Of a DNA stretch of 64,000 nt, positions 12,855-25,575 are shown in pieces. Under the pieces are notes generated by a model. The model worked only from the letters and a program-made list of their open reading frames with translations. It searched no databases and had not been told where the DNA came from. Made by a program: the position numbers and the translations under genes. This DNA is from Coriaria nepalensis. Lineage: Eukaryota > Streptophyta > Magnoliopsida > Cucurbitales > Coriariaceae. The stretch lies in contig CP114483.1 in NCBI GenBank assembly GCA_027186245.1, positions 16,698,220 through 16,762,219 of the forward strand, read 5' to 3'. Position 1 is the stretch's first letter. Each line of letters begins with the position of its first letter.

Positions 12855-15154
12855 AGAATGATTTAATGGGTAAAAGAGATGCAATAATATGACTTTAACA
12901 CTGAAAAAATGCATAGTTTCCTTCAGTAGATCAATTGCAAGTTATGCATGAAAGTCGTGTTTTAAATGCGAAAATAGAATTAGTTCAAAGTGCTTCCAAA
13001 CAATTTAATGATCTAAAAAGACTGTATGATATGCTCTTTAAGGCTAAAATAATGCATTGTTGTATGCAATAGATTAATTGCAGGTTATGTAAGAAAATCA
13101 TGTTTGAAGGGCAAAAATATAATTCGTTCGAATTCATTTATAATGATTTAATGACTAGAAGAGCCTCAATGACATGATTTTAACGCTAAGTAAATGTATA
13201 GTTGCCTTCACTAGATCAACTGCAAGTTATGCACGAAAGTCATGTTTAAAAGGTGAATTTCGTCTGATGTGATTTAGAATGATTTAATGAGTATAAGAGA
13301 TGCAATAATATGACTTTAACACTAAAAAAATGCATAGTTGCCTTCAGTAGATCAATTGCAAGTGATGCATGAAAGTCGTGTTTTAAATGCGAAAATAGAA
13401 TTAGTTCGTAGTGCTTTCAAACAATTTAATGATCTAAAAAGACTGAATGATATGCTCTATAAGGCTAAAATAATGCATTGTTGTATTCAATAGATTAATT
13501 GCAGGTTATGTAAAAAAATCATTTTTAAAGGGCAAAATATAATTCGTTCGAATTCATTTATAATGATTTAATGACTAGAAGAGCCTCAATGACATGATTT
13601 TAACGCTAAGTAAATGTATAGTTGCCTTCACTAGATCAACTGCAAGTTATGCACGAAAGTCATGTTTAAAAGGTGAATTTCGTCTGAAGTGATTTAGAAT
13701 GATTTAATGAGTATAAGAGATGCAATAATATGACATTAACACTAAAAAAATGCATAGTTTCCTTCAGTAGATCAATGTCAAGTTATGCATGAAAGTCGTG
13801 TTTTAAATGCGAAAATAGAATTAGTTCGAAGTGCTTCCAAACAATTTAATGATCTAAAAAGACTGAATGATATGCTCTTTAAGGCAAAAATAATGCATTG
13901 TTGTATTCCATAGATTAATTGCAGGTTATGTAAGAAAATCATGTTTGAAGGGCAAAAATATAAATCGTTCGAATTCATTTATAATGATTTAATGACTAGA
14001 AGAGCCTCAATTACATGATTTTAACGCTAAGTAAATGTATAGTTGCCTTCACTAGATCAACTGCAAGTTATGGACGAAAGTCATGTTTAAATGGTGAATT
14101 TCGTCTGAAGTGATTTAGAATGATTTAATGAGTATAAGAGATGCAATAATATGACTTTAACACTAAAAAAATGCATAGTTGCCTTCAGTAGATCAATTGC
14201 AAGTGATGCATGAAAGTCGTGTTTTAAATGCGGAAATAGAATTAGTTCGTAGTGCTTTCAAACAATTTAATGATCTAAAATAACTGAATGATATGCTCTT
14301 TAAGGCTAAAATAATGCATTGTTGTATTCAATAGATTAATTGCAGGTTATGTAAAAAAATCATTTTTGAAGGGCAAAATATAATTCGTTCGAATTCATTT
14401 ATAATGATTTAATGACTAGAAGAGCCTCAATGACATGATTTTAACGCTAAGTAAATGTATAGTTGCCTTCAGTAGATCAACTGCAAGTTATGCACGAAAG
14501 TCATGTTTAAAAGGTGAATTTCATCTGAAGTGATTTAGAATGATTTAATGAGTATAAGAGATGCAATAATATGACATTAACACTAAAAAAATGCATAGTT
14601 TCCTTCAGTAGATCAATTGCAAGTGATGCATGAAAGTCGTGTTTTAAATGCGAAAATAGAATTAGTTCAAAGTGCTTTCAAACAATTTAATGATCAAAAA
14701 ATACTGACTGATATGCTCTTTAAGGCTAAAATAATGCATTGTTGTATTCAATAGATTAATTGCAGGTTATGTAAAAAAATCATGTTTGAAGGGCAAAAAT
14801 ATAATTCGTTCGAATTCATTTATAATGATTTAATGACTAGAAGAGCCTCAATGACATGATTTTAACGCTAAGTAAATGTATCGTTGCCTTCAGTAGATCA
14901 ACTGCAAGTTATGCACGAAAGAAGTTATGCACGAAAGTCATGTTTAAAAGGTGAATTTCGTCTGAAGTGATTTAGAATGATTTAATGGGTAAAAGAGATG
15001 CAATAATATGACTTTAACACTAAAAAAATGCATAGTTTCCTTCAGTAGATCAATTGCAAGTTATGCATGAAAGTCGTGTTTTAAATGCGAAAATAGAATT
15101 AGTTCGAAGTGCTTCCAAACAATTTAATGATCTAAAAAGACTGAATGATTTGCT
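12855..15154 (+). repeat. Type 2a units, mixed variants
   Basis: About five and a half units mixing 2a and 2b-like variants: TGCTTCC with TGCTTTC, and CATGTTTG with CATTTTTG. Several have AAGTGATGCATGAAAG instead of AAGTTATGCATG, and some have one base fewer in GGGCAAAATATAATTCG. The 16-bp duplication at 14906 lies here. No non-satellite content. Confidence 0.83.
14906..14937 (+). repeat. 16-bp tandem duplication, copy 1
   Basis: AAGTTATGCACGAAAG occurs at 14906 and immediately again at 14922, in the box of monomer C. The same event is seen at 19130, so the variant has been copied to a second place in the array. Confidence 0.92.
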
Positions 15155-16640
15155 CTTTAAGGCTAAAATAATGCATTGTTGTATTCAATAGATTAATTGC
15201 AGGTTATGTAAGAAAATCATTTTTGAAGGGCAAAAATGACATTCGTTCGAATTCATTTATAATGATTTAATGACTAGAAGAGCCTCAATGACATGATTTT
15301 AACGCTAAGTAAATGTATAGTTGCCTTCAGTAGATCAACTGCAAGTTATGCACGAAAGTCATGTTTAAAAGGTGAATTTCGTCTGAAGTGATTTAGAATG
15401 ATTTAATGAGTATAAGAGATGCAATAATATGACTTTAACACTAAAAAAATGCATAGTTGCCTTCAGTAGATCAATTGCAAGTGATGCATGAAAGTCGTGT
15501 TTTAAATGCGAAAATAGAATTAGTTCGTAGTGCTTTCAAACAATTTAATGATCTAAAATCACTGAATGATATGCTCTTGAAGGCTAAAATAATGCATTGT
15601 TGTATTCAATAGATTAATTGCAGGTTATGTAAAAAAATCATTTTTGAAGGGCAAAATATAATTCGTTCGAATTCATTTATAATGATTTAATGACTAGAAG
15701 AGCCTCAATGACATGACTTTAACGCTAAGTAAATGTATAGTTGCCTTCAGTAGATCAACTGCAAGTTATGCACGAAAGTCATGTTTAAAAGGTGAATTTC
15801 GTCTGAAGTGATTTAGAATGATTTAATGAGTAAAAGAGATGCAATAATATGACTTTAACACTAAAAAAATGCATAGTTGCCTTCAGTAGATCAATTGCAA
15901 GTTATGCATGAAAGTCGTGTTTTAAATGCGAAAATAGAACTAGTTCGAAGTGCTTCCAAACAATTTAATGATCTAAAAAGACTGAATGATATGCTCTTTA
16001 AGGCTAAAATAATGCATTGTTGTATTCAATAGATTAATTGCAGGGTATGTAAGAAAATCATTTTTGAAGGGCAAATATAAAATTCGTTCGAATTCATTTA
16101 TAATGATTTAATGACTAGAAGAGCCTCAATGACATGATTTTAACGCTAAGTAAATGTATAGTTGCCTTCAGTAGATCAACTGCAAGTTATGCACGAAAGT
16201 CATGTTTAAAAGGTGAATTTCGTTTGAAGTGATTTAGAATGATTTAATGGGTAAAAGAGATGCAATAATATGACTTTAACACGAAAAAAATGCATAGTTT
16301 CCTTCAGTAGATCAATTGCAAGTTATGCATGAAAGTCGTGTTTTACATGCGAAAATAGAATTAGTTCGAAGTGCTTCCAAACAATTTAATGATCTAAAAA
16401 GACTAAATGATATGCTCTTTAAGGCTAAAATAATGCATTGTTGTATTCAATAGATTAATTGCAGGTTATGTAAGAAAATCATGTTTGAAGGGCAAAAATA
16501 TAATTCGTTCGAATTCATTTATAATGATTTAATGACTAGAAGAGCCTCAATGACATGATTTTAACGCTAAGTAAATGTATAGTTGCCTTCACTAGATCAA
16601 CTGCAAGTTATGCACGAAAGTCATGTTTAAAAGGTGAATT
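15155..16640 (+). repeat. Segmental duplication, offset 2104, copy 1
   Basis: Matches 17259-18744. Shared rare variants in order: CAAAAATGACATTCG, CTAAAATCACTGAATG, CTCTTGAAGGC, ACATGACTTTAACGC, GAACTAGTTCG, GCAGGGTATG, GGCAAATATAAAATTCG, CGTTTGAAGTG, TTTTACATGCG (16341 against 18445). One visible difference is ACACGAAAAAAA near 16280 against ACACTAAAAAAA. The offset of 2104 is five units minus one base. Confidence 0.87.
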
Positions 16641-17061
16641 TCGTTTGAAGTGATTTAGAATGATTTAATGGGTAAAAGAGATGCAATAATATGACTTTAA
16701 CACTAAAAAAATGCATAGTTTCCTTCAGTAGATCAATTGCAAGTTATGCATGAAAGTCGTGTTTTACATGCGAAAATAGAATTAGTTCGAAGTGCTTCCA
16801 AACAATTTAATGATCTAAAAAGACTAAATGATATGCTCTTTAAGGCTAAAATAATGCATTGTTGTATTCAATAGATTAATTGCAGGTTATGTAAGAAAAT
16901 CATGTTTGAAGGGCAAAAATATAATTCGTTCGAATTCATTTATAATGATTTAATGACTAGAAGAGCCTCAATGACATGATTTTAACGCTAAGTAAATGTA
17001 TAGTTGCCTTCAGTAGATCAACTGCAAGTTATGCACGAAAGTCATGTTTAAAAGGTGAATT
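16220..17061 (+). repeat. 421-bp tandem pair with TTTTACATGCG
   Basis: The rare TTTTACATGCG occurs at 16341 and 16762, exactly 421 bp apart, together with CGTTTGAAGTG and GACTAAATGAT in both units. The next unit (TTTTAAATGCG, CGTCTGAAGTG) lacks them. The second member is absent from the other segmental copy at 17259-18744, so this one-unit gain came after, or its loss accompanied, the larger duplication. Confidence 0.85.
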
Positions 17062-17258
17062 TCGTCTGAAGTGATTTAGAATGATTTAATGAGTATAAGA
17101 GATGCAATAATATGACATTAACACTAAAAAAATGCATAGTTTCCTTCAGTAGATCAATTGCAAGTGATGCATGAAAGTCGTGTTTTAAATGCGAAAATAG
17201 AATTAGTTCAAAGTGCTTTCAAACAATTTAAAGATCTAAAAAGACTGACTGATATGCT

Positions 17259-18744
17259 CTTTAAGGCTAAAATAATGCATTGTTGTATTCAATAGATTAA
17301 TTGCAGGTTATGTAAGAAAATCATTTTTGAAGGGCAAAAATGACATTCGTTCGAATTCATTTATAATGATTTAATGACTAGAAGAGCCTCAATGACATGA
17401 TTTTAACGCTAAGTAAATGTATAGTTGCCTTCAGTAGATCAACTGCAAGTTATGCACGAAAGTCATGTTTAAAAGGTGAATTTCGTCTGAAGTGATTTAG
17501 AATGATTTAATGAGTATAAGAGATGCAATAATATGACTTTAACACTAAAAAAATGCATAGTTGCCTTCAGTAGATCAATTGCAAGTGATGCATGAAAGTC
17601 GTGTTTTAAATGCGAAAATAGAATTAGTTCGTAGTGCTTTCAAACAATTTAATGATCTAAAATCACTGAATGATATGCTCTTGAAGGCTAAAATAATGCA
17701 TTGTTGTATTCAATAGATTAATTGCAGGTTATGTAAAAAAATCATTTTTGAAGGGCAAAATATAATTCGTTCGAATTCATTTATAATGATTTAATGACTA
17801 GAAGAGCCTCAATGACATGACTTTAACGCTAAGTAAATGTATAGTTGCCTTCAGTAGATCAACTGCAAGTTATGCACGAAAGTCATGTTTAAAAGGTGAA
17901 TTTCGTCTGAAGTGATTTAGAATGATTTAATGAGTAAAAGAGATGCAATAATATGACTTTAACACTAAAAAAATGCATAGTTGCCTTCAGTAGATCAATT
18001 GCAAGTTATGCATGAAAGTCGTGTTTTAAATGCGAAAATAGAACTAGTTCGAAGTGCTTCCAAACAATTTAATGATCTAAAAAGACTGAATGATATGCTC
18101 TTTAAGGCTAAAATAATGCATTGTTGTATTCAATAGATTAATTGCAGGGTATGTAAGAAAATCATTTTTGAAGGGCAAATATAAAATTCGTTCGAATTCA
18201 TTTATAATGATTTAATGACTAGAAGAGCCTCAATGACATGATTTTAACGCTAAGTAAATGTATAGTTGCCTTCAGTAGATCAACTGCAAGTTATGCACGA
18301 AAGTCATGTTTAAAAGGTGAATTTCGTTTGAAGTGATTTAGAATGATTTAATGGGTAAAAGAGATGCAATAATATGACTTTAACACTAAAAAAATGCATA
18401 GTTTCCTTCAGTAGATCAATTGCAAGTTATGCATGAAAGTCGTGTTTTACATGCGAAAATAGAATTAGTTCGAAGTGCTTCCAAACAATTTAATGATCTA
18501 AAAAGACTAAATGATATGCTCTTTAAGGCTAAAATAATGCATTGTTGTATTCAATAGATTAATTGCAGGTTATGTAAGAAAATCATGTTTGAAGGGCAAA
18601 AATATAATTCGTTCGAATTCATTTATAATGATTTAATGACTAGAAGAGCCTCAATGACATGATTTTAACGCTAAGTAAATGTATAGTTGCCTTCACTAGA
18701 TCAACTGCAAGTTATGCACGAAAGTCATGTTTAAAAGGTGAATT
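17259..18744 (+). repeat. Segmental duplication, offset 2104, copy 2
   Basis: Partner of 15155-16640, carrying the same ordered set of rare variants. It diverges where this copy reads CGTCTGAAGTG and GAGTATAAGAG while copy 1 reads CGTTTGAAGTG and GGGTAAAAGAG. Confidence 0.87.
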
Positions 18745-19729
18745 TCGTCTGAAGTGATTTAGAATGATTTAATGAGTATAAGAGATGCAATAATATGACT
18801 TTAACACTAAAAAAATGCATAGTTGCCTCCAGGAGATCAATTGCAAGTGATGCATGAAAGTCGTGTTTTAAATGCGAAAATAGAATTAGTTCGTAGTGCT
18901 TTCAAACAATTTAATGATCTAAAAAGACTGAATGATATGCTCTTTAAGGCTAAAATAATGCATTGTTGTATTCAATAGATTAATTGCAGGTTATGTAAAA
19001 AAATCATTTTTGAAGGGCAAAAATATAATTCGTTCGAATTCATTTATAATGATTTAATGACTGGAAGAGCCTCAATGACATGATTTTAACGCTAAGTAAA
19101 TGTATAGTTGCCTTCAGTAGATCAACTGCAAGTTATGCACGAAAGAAGTTATGCACGAAAGTCATGTTTAAAAGGTGAATTTCGTCTGAAGTGATTTAGA
19201 ATGATTTAATGGGTAAAAGAGATGCAATAATATGACTTTAACACTAAAAAAATGCATAGTTCCCTTCAGTAGATCAATTGCAAGTTATGCATGAAAGTCG
19301 TGTTTTAAATGCGAAAATAGAATTAGTTCGGAGTGCTTTCAAACAATTTAATGATCTAAAAAGACTGAAATATATGCTCTTTAAGGCTAAAATAATGCAT
19401 TGTTGTATTCAATAGATTAATTGCAGGTTATGTAAGAAAATCATTTTTGAAGGGCAAAATATAATTCGTTCGAATTCATATATAATGATTTAATGACTAG
19501 AAGAGCCTCAATGACATGATTTTAAGGCTAAGTAAATGTATAGTTGCCTTCAATAGATCAACTGCAAGTTATGCACGAAAGTCATGTTTAAAAGGTGAAT
19601 TTCGTCTGAAGTGATTTAGAATGATTTAATGAGTAAAAGAGATGCAATAATATGACTTTAACACTAAAAAAATGCATAGTTGCCTTCAGTAGATCAATTG
19701 CAAGTCATGCATGAAAGTCGTGTTTTAAA
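18745..19729 (+). repeat. Type 2a units, mixed variants
   Basis: About two and a third units between two duplicated segments. They include CTCCAGGAGATC near 18826, ACTGGAAGAGCC near 19060, GCGGAGTGC-like change TTCGGAGTGC near 19328, and the 16-bp duplication at 19130. No other content. Confidence 0.8.
19130..19161 (+). repeat. 16-bp tandem duplication, copy 2
   Basis: AAGTTATGCACGAAAG at 19130 and 19146, the same duplication as at 14906. The neighbouring B and A monomers differ in several places, so the shared part is short. Confidence 0.92.
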
Positions 19730-20500
19730 TGCGAAAATAGAACTAGTTCGAAGTGCTTTCAAACAATTTAATGATCTAAAAAGACTGAATGATATGCTCT
19801 TTAAGGCTAAAATAATGCATTGTTGTCTTCAATAGATTAATTGCAGGTGATGTAAGAAAATCATGTTTGAAGGGCAAAAATATAATTCGTTCGAATTCAT
19901 TTATAATGATTTAATGACTAGAAGGGCCTCAATGACATGATTTTAACGCTAAGTAAATGTATAGTTGCCTTCACTAGATCAACTGCAAGTTATGCACGAA
20001 AGTCATGTTAAAAAGGTGAATTTCGTCTGAAGTGATTTAGAATGATTTAATGGGTAAAAGAGATGCAATAATATGACTTTAACACTAAAAAAATGCATAG
20101 TTTCCTTCAGTAGATCAATTGCAAGTTATGCATGAAAGTCGTGTTTTAAATGCGAAAATAGAATTAGTTCGAAGTGCTTCCAAACAATTTAATGATCTAA
20201 AAAGACTGAATGATATGCTCTTTAAGGCTACAATAATGCATTGTTGTATTCCATAGATTAATTGCAGGTTATGTAAGAAAATCATGTTTGAAGGGCAAAA
20301 ATATAATTCGTTCGAATTCATTTATAATGATTTAATGACTAGAAGAGCCTCAATGACATGATTTTAACGCTAAGTAAATGTATAGTTGCCTTCACTAGAT
20401 CAACTGCAAGTTATGCACGAAAGTCATGTTTAAAAGGTGAATTTCGTCTGAAGTGATTTAGAATGATTTAATGGGTAAAAGAGATGCAATAATATGACTT
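19730..20500 (+). repeat. Duplicated segment, offset 2105, copy 1
   Basis: Shares GAACTAGTTCG (19740), TTGTCTTCAATAG, GCAGGTGATGTAAG, GAAGGGCCTC, ATGTTAAAAAGG and CTACAATAATGC (20228) with 21835-22605, where the same words fall 2105 bp later. A few substitutions separate the copies, such as CTTCACTAG against CTTCAGTAG. Confidence 0.84.
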
Positions 20501-20524
20501 TAACACTAAAAAAATGCATAGTTT

Positions 20525-21501
20525 CCTTCTGTAGATGAATTGCAAGTTATGCATGAAAGTCGTGTTTTAAATGCAAAAATAGAATTAGTTCGTAGTGCTT
20601 TCGAACAATTTAATGATCTAAAAAGACTGAATGATATGCTCTTTAAGGCTAAAATAATGCATTGTTGTATTCAATAGATTAATTGCAGGTTATGTAAGAA
20701 AATCATGTTTGAAGGGCAAAAATATAATTCGTTCGAATTCATTTATAATGATTTAATGACTAGAAGAGCCTCAATGACATGATTTTAACGCTAAGTAAAT
20801 GTATAATTGCCTTCACTAGATCAACTGCAAGTTATGCACGAATGTCATGTTTAAAAGGTGAATTTCGTCTGAAGTGATTTAGAATGATTTAATGGGTAAA
20901 AGAGATGCAATAATATGATTTTAACACTAAAAAAATGCATAGTTTCCTTCAGTAGATGAATTGCAAGTTATGCATGAAAGTCGTGTTTTAAATGCGAAAA
21001 TAGAATTAGTTCGTAGTGCTTTCAAACAATTTAATGATCTAAAAAGACTGAATGATATGCTCTTTAAGGCTAAAATAATGCATTGTTGTATTCAATAGAT
21101 TAATTGCAGGTTATGTAAGAAAATCATGTTTGAAGGGCAAAAATATAATTCGTTCGAATTCATTTATAATGATTTAATGACTAGAAGAGCCTCAATGACA
21201 TGATTTTAACGCTAAGTAAATGTATAGTTGCCTTCAGTAGATCAACTGCAAGTTATGCACGAAAGTCATGTTAAAAAGGTGAATTTCGTCTGAAGTGATT
21301 TAGAATGATTTAATGGGTAAAAGAGATGCAATAATATGACTTTAACACTAAAAAAATGCATAGTTTCCTTCAGTAGATCAATTGCAAGTTATGCATGAAA
21401 GTCGTGTTTTAAATGCGAAAATAGAATTAGTTCGAAGTGCTTCCAAACAATTTAATGATCTAAAAAGACTGAATGATATGCTCTTTAAGGCTACAATAAT
21501 G
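20525..21501 (+). repeat. Cassette copy 1, marker span 976 bp
   Basis: Runs from the rare left marker CCTTCTGTAGATGAATTG (20525) to the rare right marker GCGTTGTTGTATGCC (21501). The same markers bound copies 2 and 3, with spans differing by exactly 421 bp. An inner marker, AATATGATTTTAACAC near 20932, is also shared. Confidence 0.9.
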
Positions 21502-21834
21502 CGTTGTTGTATGCCATAGATTAATTGCAGGTTATGTAAGAAAATCATGTTTGAAGGGCAAAAATATAATTCGTTCGAATTCATTTATAATGATTTAATG
21601 ACTAGAAGAGTCTCAATGACATGATTTTAACACTAAGTAAATGTATAGTTGCCTTCACTAGATCAACTGCAAGTTATGCACGAAAGTCATGTTTAAAAGG
21701 TGAATTTCGTCTGAAGTGATTTAGAATGATTTAATGGGTAAAAGAGATGCAATAATATGACTTTAACACTAAAAAAATGCATAATTTCCTTCAGTAGATC
21801 AATTGCAAGTTATGCATGAAAGTCATGTTTTAAA

Positions 21835-22605
21835 TGCGAAAATAGAACTAGTTCGAAGTGCTTTCAAACAATTTAATGATCTAAAAAGACTGAATGATAT
21901 GCTCTTTAAGGCTAAAATAATGCATTGTTGTCTTCAATAGATTAATTGCAGGTGATGTAAGAAAATCATGTTTGAAGGGCAAAAATATAATTCGTTCGAA
22001 TTCATTTATAATGATTTAATGACTAGAAGGGCCTCAATGACATGATTTTAACGCTAAGTAAATGTATAGTTGCCTTCAGTAGATCAACTGCAAGTTATGC
22101 ACGAAAGTCATGTTAAAAAGGTGAATTTCGTCTGAAGTGATTTAGAATGATTTAATGGGTAAAAGAGATGCAATAATATGACTTTAACACTAAAAAAATG
22201 CATAGTTTCCTTCAGTAGATCAATTGCAAGTTATGCATGAAAGTCGTGTTTTAAATGCGAAAATAGAATTAGTTCGAAGTGCTTCCAAACAATTTAATGA
22301 TCTAAAAAGACTGAATGATATGCTCTTTAAGGCTACAATAATGCATTGTTGTATTCCATAGATTAATTGCAGGTTATGTGAGAAAATCATGTTTGAAGGG
22401 CAAAAATATAATTCGTTCGAATTCATTTATAATGATTTAATGACTAGAAGAGCCTCAATGACATGATTTTAACGCTAAGTAAATGTATAGTTGCCTTCAG
22501 TAGATCAACTGCAAGTTATGCACGAAAGTCATGTTAAAAAGGTGAATTTCGTCTGAAGTGATTTAGAATGATTTAATGGGTAAAAGAGATGCAATAATAT
22601 GACTT
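21835..22605 (+). repeat. Duplicated segment, offset 2105, copy 2
   Basis: Partner of 19730-20500, with GAACTAGTTCG at 21845 and CTACAATAATGC at 22333. After it the array reads the common CCTTCAGTAGATCAATTG, not the rare marker that follows copy 1. Confidence 0.84.
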
Positions 22606-23039
22606 TAACACAAAAAAAATGCATAGTTTCCTTCAGTAGATCAATTGCAAGTTATGCATGAAAGTCGTGTTTTAAATGCGAAAATAGAATTAGTTCGAAG
22701 TGCTTCCAAACAATTTAATGATCTAAAAAGACTGAATGATATGCTCTTTAAGGCTAAAATAATGCATTGTTGTATTCAATAGATTAATTGCAGGTTATGT
22801 AACAAAATCATGTTTGAAGGGCAAAAATATAATTCGTTCGAATTCATTTATAATGATTTAATGACTAGAAGAGCCTCAATGACATGATTTTAACGCTAAG
22901 TAAATGTATAGTTGCCTTCACTAGATCAACTGCAAGTTATGCACGAAAGTCATGTTTAAAAGGTGAATTTCGTCTGAAGTGATTTAGAATGATTTAATGG
23001 GTAAAAGAGATGCAATAATATGACTTTAACACAAAAAAA

Positions 23040-23080
23040 ATGCATAGTTTCCTTCAGTAGATCAATTGCAAGTTATGCAT
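23040..23080 (+). promoter_or_regulatory. 41-bp box with dyad symmetry (reference copy)
   Basis: The box opens with ATGCATA and closes with TATGCAT, perfect 7-bp inverted arms separated by 27 bp. The next bases inward (GTTTCC or GTTGCC, and GCAAGT) partly extend the symmetry. The same box with intact arms occurs in most A monomers of both subfamilies; B and C boxes have weaker arms (ATGCAT with TATGTAA; ATGTATA with TATGCAC). A protein-binding site or cruciform is possible, but nothing in the sequence proves function. Confidence 0.5.
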
Positions 23081-23460
23081 GAAAGTCGTGTTTTAAATGC
23101 GAAAATAGAATTAGTTCGAAGTGCTTCCAAACAATTTAATGATCTAAAAAGACTGAATGATATGCTCTTTAAGGCTAAAATAATGCATTGTTGTATTCCA
23201 TAGATTAATTGCAGGTTATGTAAGAAAATCATGTTTGAAGGGCAAAAATATAATTCGTTCGAATTCATTTATAATGATTTAATGACTAGAAGAGCCTCAA
23301 TGACATGATTTTAACGCTAAGTAAATGTATAGTTGCCTTCACTAGATCAACTGCAAGTTATGCACGAAAGTCATGTTTAAAAGGTGAATTTCGTCTGAAG
23401 TGATTTAGAATGATTTAATGGGTAAAAGAGATGCAATAATATGACTTTAACAGTAAAAAA
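23040..23460 (+). repeat. Reference type 2 trimer: A 143, B 142, C 136 bp
   Basis: A clean unit used to define the repeat. Monomer A spans 23040-23182, B 23183-23324, C 23325-23460, and the next A box starts at 23461. Each starts with a 41-bp box (23040-23080, 23183-23223, 23325-23365) whose right half is close to GATCAATTGCAAGTTATG. About 65 bp further on, all three share a second block close to AATGATTTAATGACTAGAAG. Between these blocks the monomers differ much more, so the two blocks are the conserved parts. A GAATTC occurs once per unit, in B. Confidence 0.93.
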
Positions 23461-23471
23461 ATGCATAGTTT

Positions 23472-24027
23472 CCTTCTGTAGATGAATTGCAAGTTATGCA
23501 TGAAAGTCGTGTTTTAAATGCAAAAATAGAATTAGTTCGTAGTGCTTTCAAACAATTTAATGATCTAAAAAGACTGAATGATATGCTCTTTAAGGCTAAA
23601 ATACTGCATTGTTGTATTCAATAGATTAATTGCAGGTTATGTAAGAAAATCATGTTTGAAGGGCAAAAATATAATTCGTTCGAATTCATTTATAATGATT
23701 TAATGACTAGAAGAGCCTCAATGACATGATTTTAACGCTAAGTAAATGTATAGTTGCCTTCCCTAGATCAACTGCAAGTTATGCACGAAAGTCATGTTTA
23801 AAAGGTGAATTTCGTCTGAAGTGATTTAGAATGATTTAATGGGTAAAAGAGATGCAATAATATGATTTTAACACTAAAAAAATGCATAGTTTCCTTCAGT
23901 AGATGAATTGCAAGTTATGCATGAAAGTCGTGTTTTAAATGCGAAAATAGAATTAGTTCGAAGTGCTTCCAAACAATTTAATGATCTAAAAAGACTGAAT
24001 GATATGCTCTTTAAGGCTACAATAATG
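23472..24027 (+). repeat. Cassette copy 2, marker span 555 bp
   Basis: Left marker CCTTCTGTAGATGAATTG at 23472 and right marker GCGTTGTTGTATGCC at 24027. It is one 421-bp unit shorter than copy 1. Confidence 0.9.
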
Positions 24028-25030
24028 CGTTGTTGTATGCCATAGATTAATTGCAGGTTATGTAAGAAAATCATGTTTGAAGGGCAAAAATATAATTCGT
24101 TCGAATTCATTTATAATGATTTAATGACTAGAAGAGTCTCAATGACATGATTTTAACGCTAAGTAAATGTATAGTTGCCTTCACTAGATCAACTGCAAGT
24201 TATGCACGAAAGTCATGTTTAAAAGGTGAATTTCGTCTGAAGTGATTTAGAATGATTTAATGGGTAAAAGAGATGCAATAATATGACTTTAACACTAAAA
24301 AAATGCATAATTTCCTTCAATAGATCAATTGCAAGTTATGCATGAAAGTCATGTTTTAAATGCAAAAATAGAATTAGTTCGTAGTGCTTTCAAACAATTT
24401 AATGATCTAAAAAGACTGAATGATATGCTCTTTAAGGCTAAAATAATGCATTGTTGTATTCAATAAATTAATTGCAGGTTATGTAAGAAAATCATGTTTG
24501 AAGGGCAAAAATATAATTCGTTCGAATTCATTTATAATGATTTAATGACTAGAAGAGCCTCAATGACATGATTTTCACGCTAAGTAAATGTATAGTTGCC
24601 TTCACTAGATCAACTGCAAGTTATGCACGAAAGTCATGTTTAAAAGGTGAATTTCGTCTGAAGTGATTTAGAATGATTTAATGAGTATAAGAGATGCAAT
24701 AATATGACTTTAACACTAAAAAAATGCATAGTTGCCTTCAGTAGATCAATTGCAAGTGATGCATGAAAGTGGTGTTTTAAAGGCGAAAATAGAATTAGTT
24801 CGTAGTGCTTTCAAACAATTTAATGATCTAAAAAGACTGAATGATATGCTCTTTAAGGCTAAAATAATGCATTGTTGTATTCAATACATTAATTGCAGGT
24901 TATGTAAGAAAATCATTTTTGAAGGGCAAAATATAATTCGTTCGAATTCATTTATAATGATTTAATGACTAGAAGAGCCTCAATGACATGATTTTAACGC
25001 TAAGTAAATGTATAGTTGCTTTCAATAGAT
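24028..25030 (+). repeat. Duplicated segment, offset 2946, copy 1
   Basis: Follows cassette copy 2 and matches about 26974-27976. Shared variants: AGAGTCTCAATGAC, GCATAATTTCC, AAAGTGGTGTTTTAAAGGCG (near 24767 and 27713) and CAATACATTAATTGC. In both copies TAG is changed to TAC in the B box, which lengthens a chance open frame. Confidence 0.83.
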
Positions 25031-25575
25031 CAACTGCAAGTTATGCACGAAAGTCACGTTTAAAAGGTGAATTTCATCTGAAATGATTTAGAATGATTTA
25101 ATGAGTAAAAGAGATGCAATAATATGACTTTAACACTAAAAAAATGCATAGTTTCCTTCAGTAGATCAATTGCAAGTTATGCATGAAAGTCGTGTTTTAA
25201 ATGCGAAAATAGAATTAGTTCGAAGTGCTTCCAAACAATTTAATGATCTAAAAAGACTGAATGATATGCTCTTTAAGGCTAAAATAATGCATTGTTGTAT
25301 TCCATAGATTAATTGCAGGTTATGTAAGAAAATCATGTTTGGAGGGCAAAAATATAATTCGTTCGAATTCATTTATAATGATTTAATGACTAGAAGAGCC
25401 TCAATGACATGATTTTAACGCTAAGTAAATGTATAGTTGCCTTCACTAGATCAACTGCAAGTTATGCACGAAAGTCATGTTTAAAAGGTGAATTTCGTCT
25501 GAAGTGATTTAGAATGATTTAATGGGTAAAAGAGATGCAATAATATGACTTTAACACTAAAAAAATGCATAGTTT
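25031..25575 (+). repeat. Type 2a units between cassettes
   Basis: Just over one unit with AAGTCACGTTTAAAAG and GTTTGGAGGGC as private variants. No other content. Confidence 0.8.

Larger units (their letters stand above)
22606..23471 (+). repeat. Type 2a units, regular, including the reference unit
   Basis: Two clean units between the duplicated segment and cassette copy 2. Both have ACACAAAAAAAATGC and TGCTTCCAAAC. The second is used as the reference unit at 23040-23460. No non-satellite content. Confidence 0.86.
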
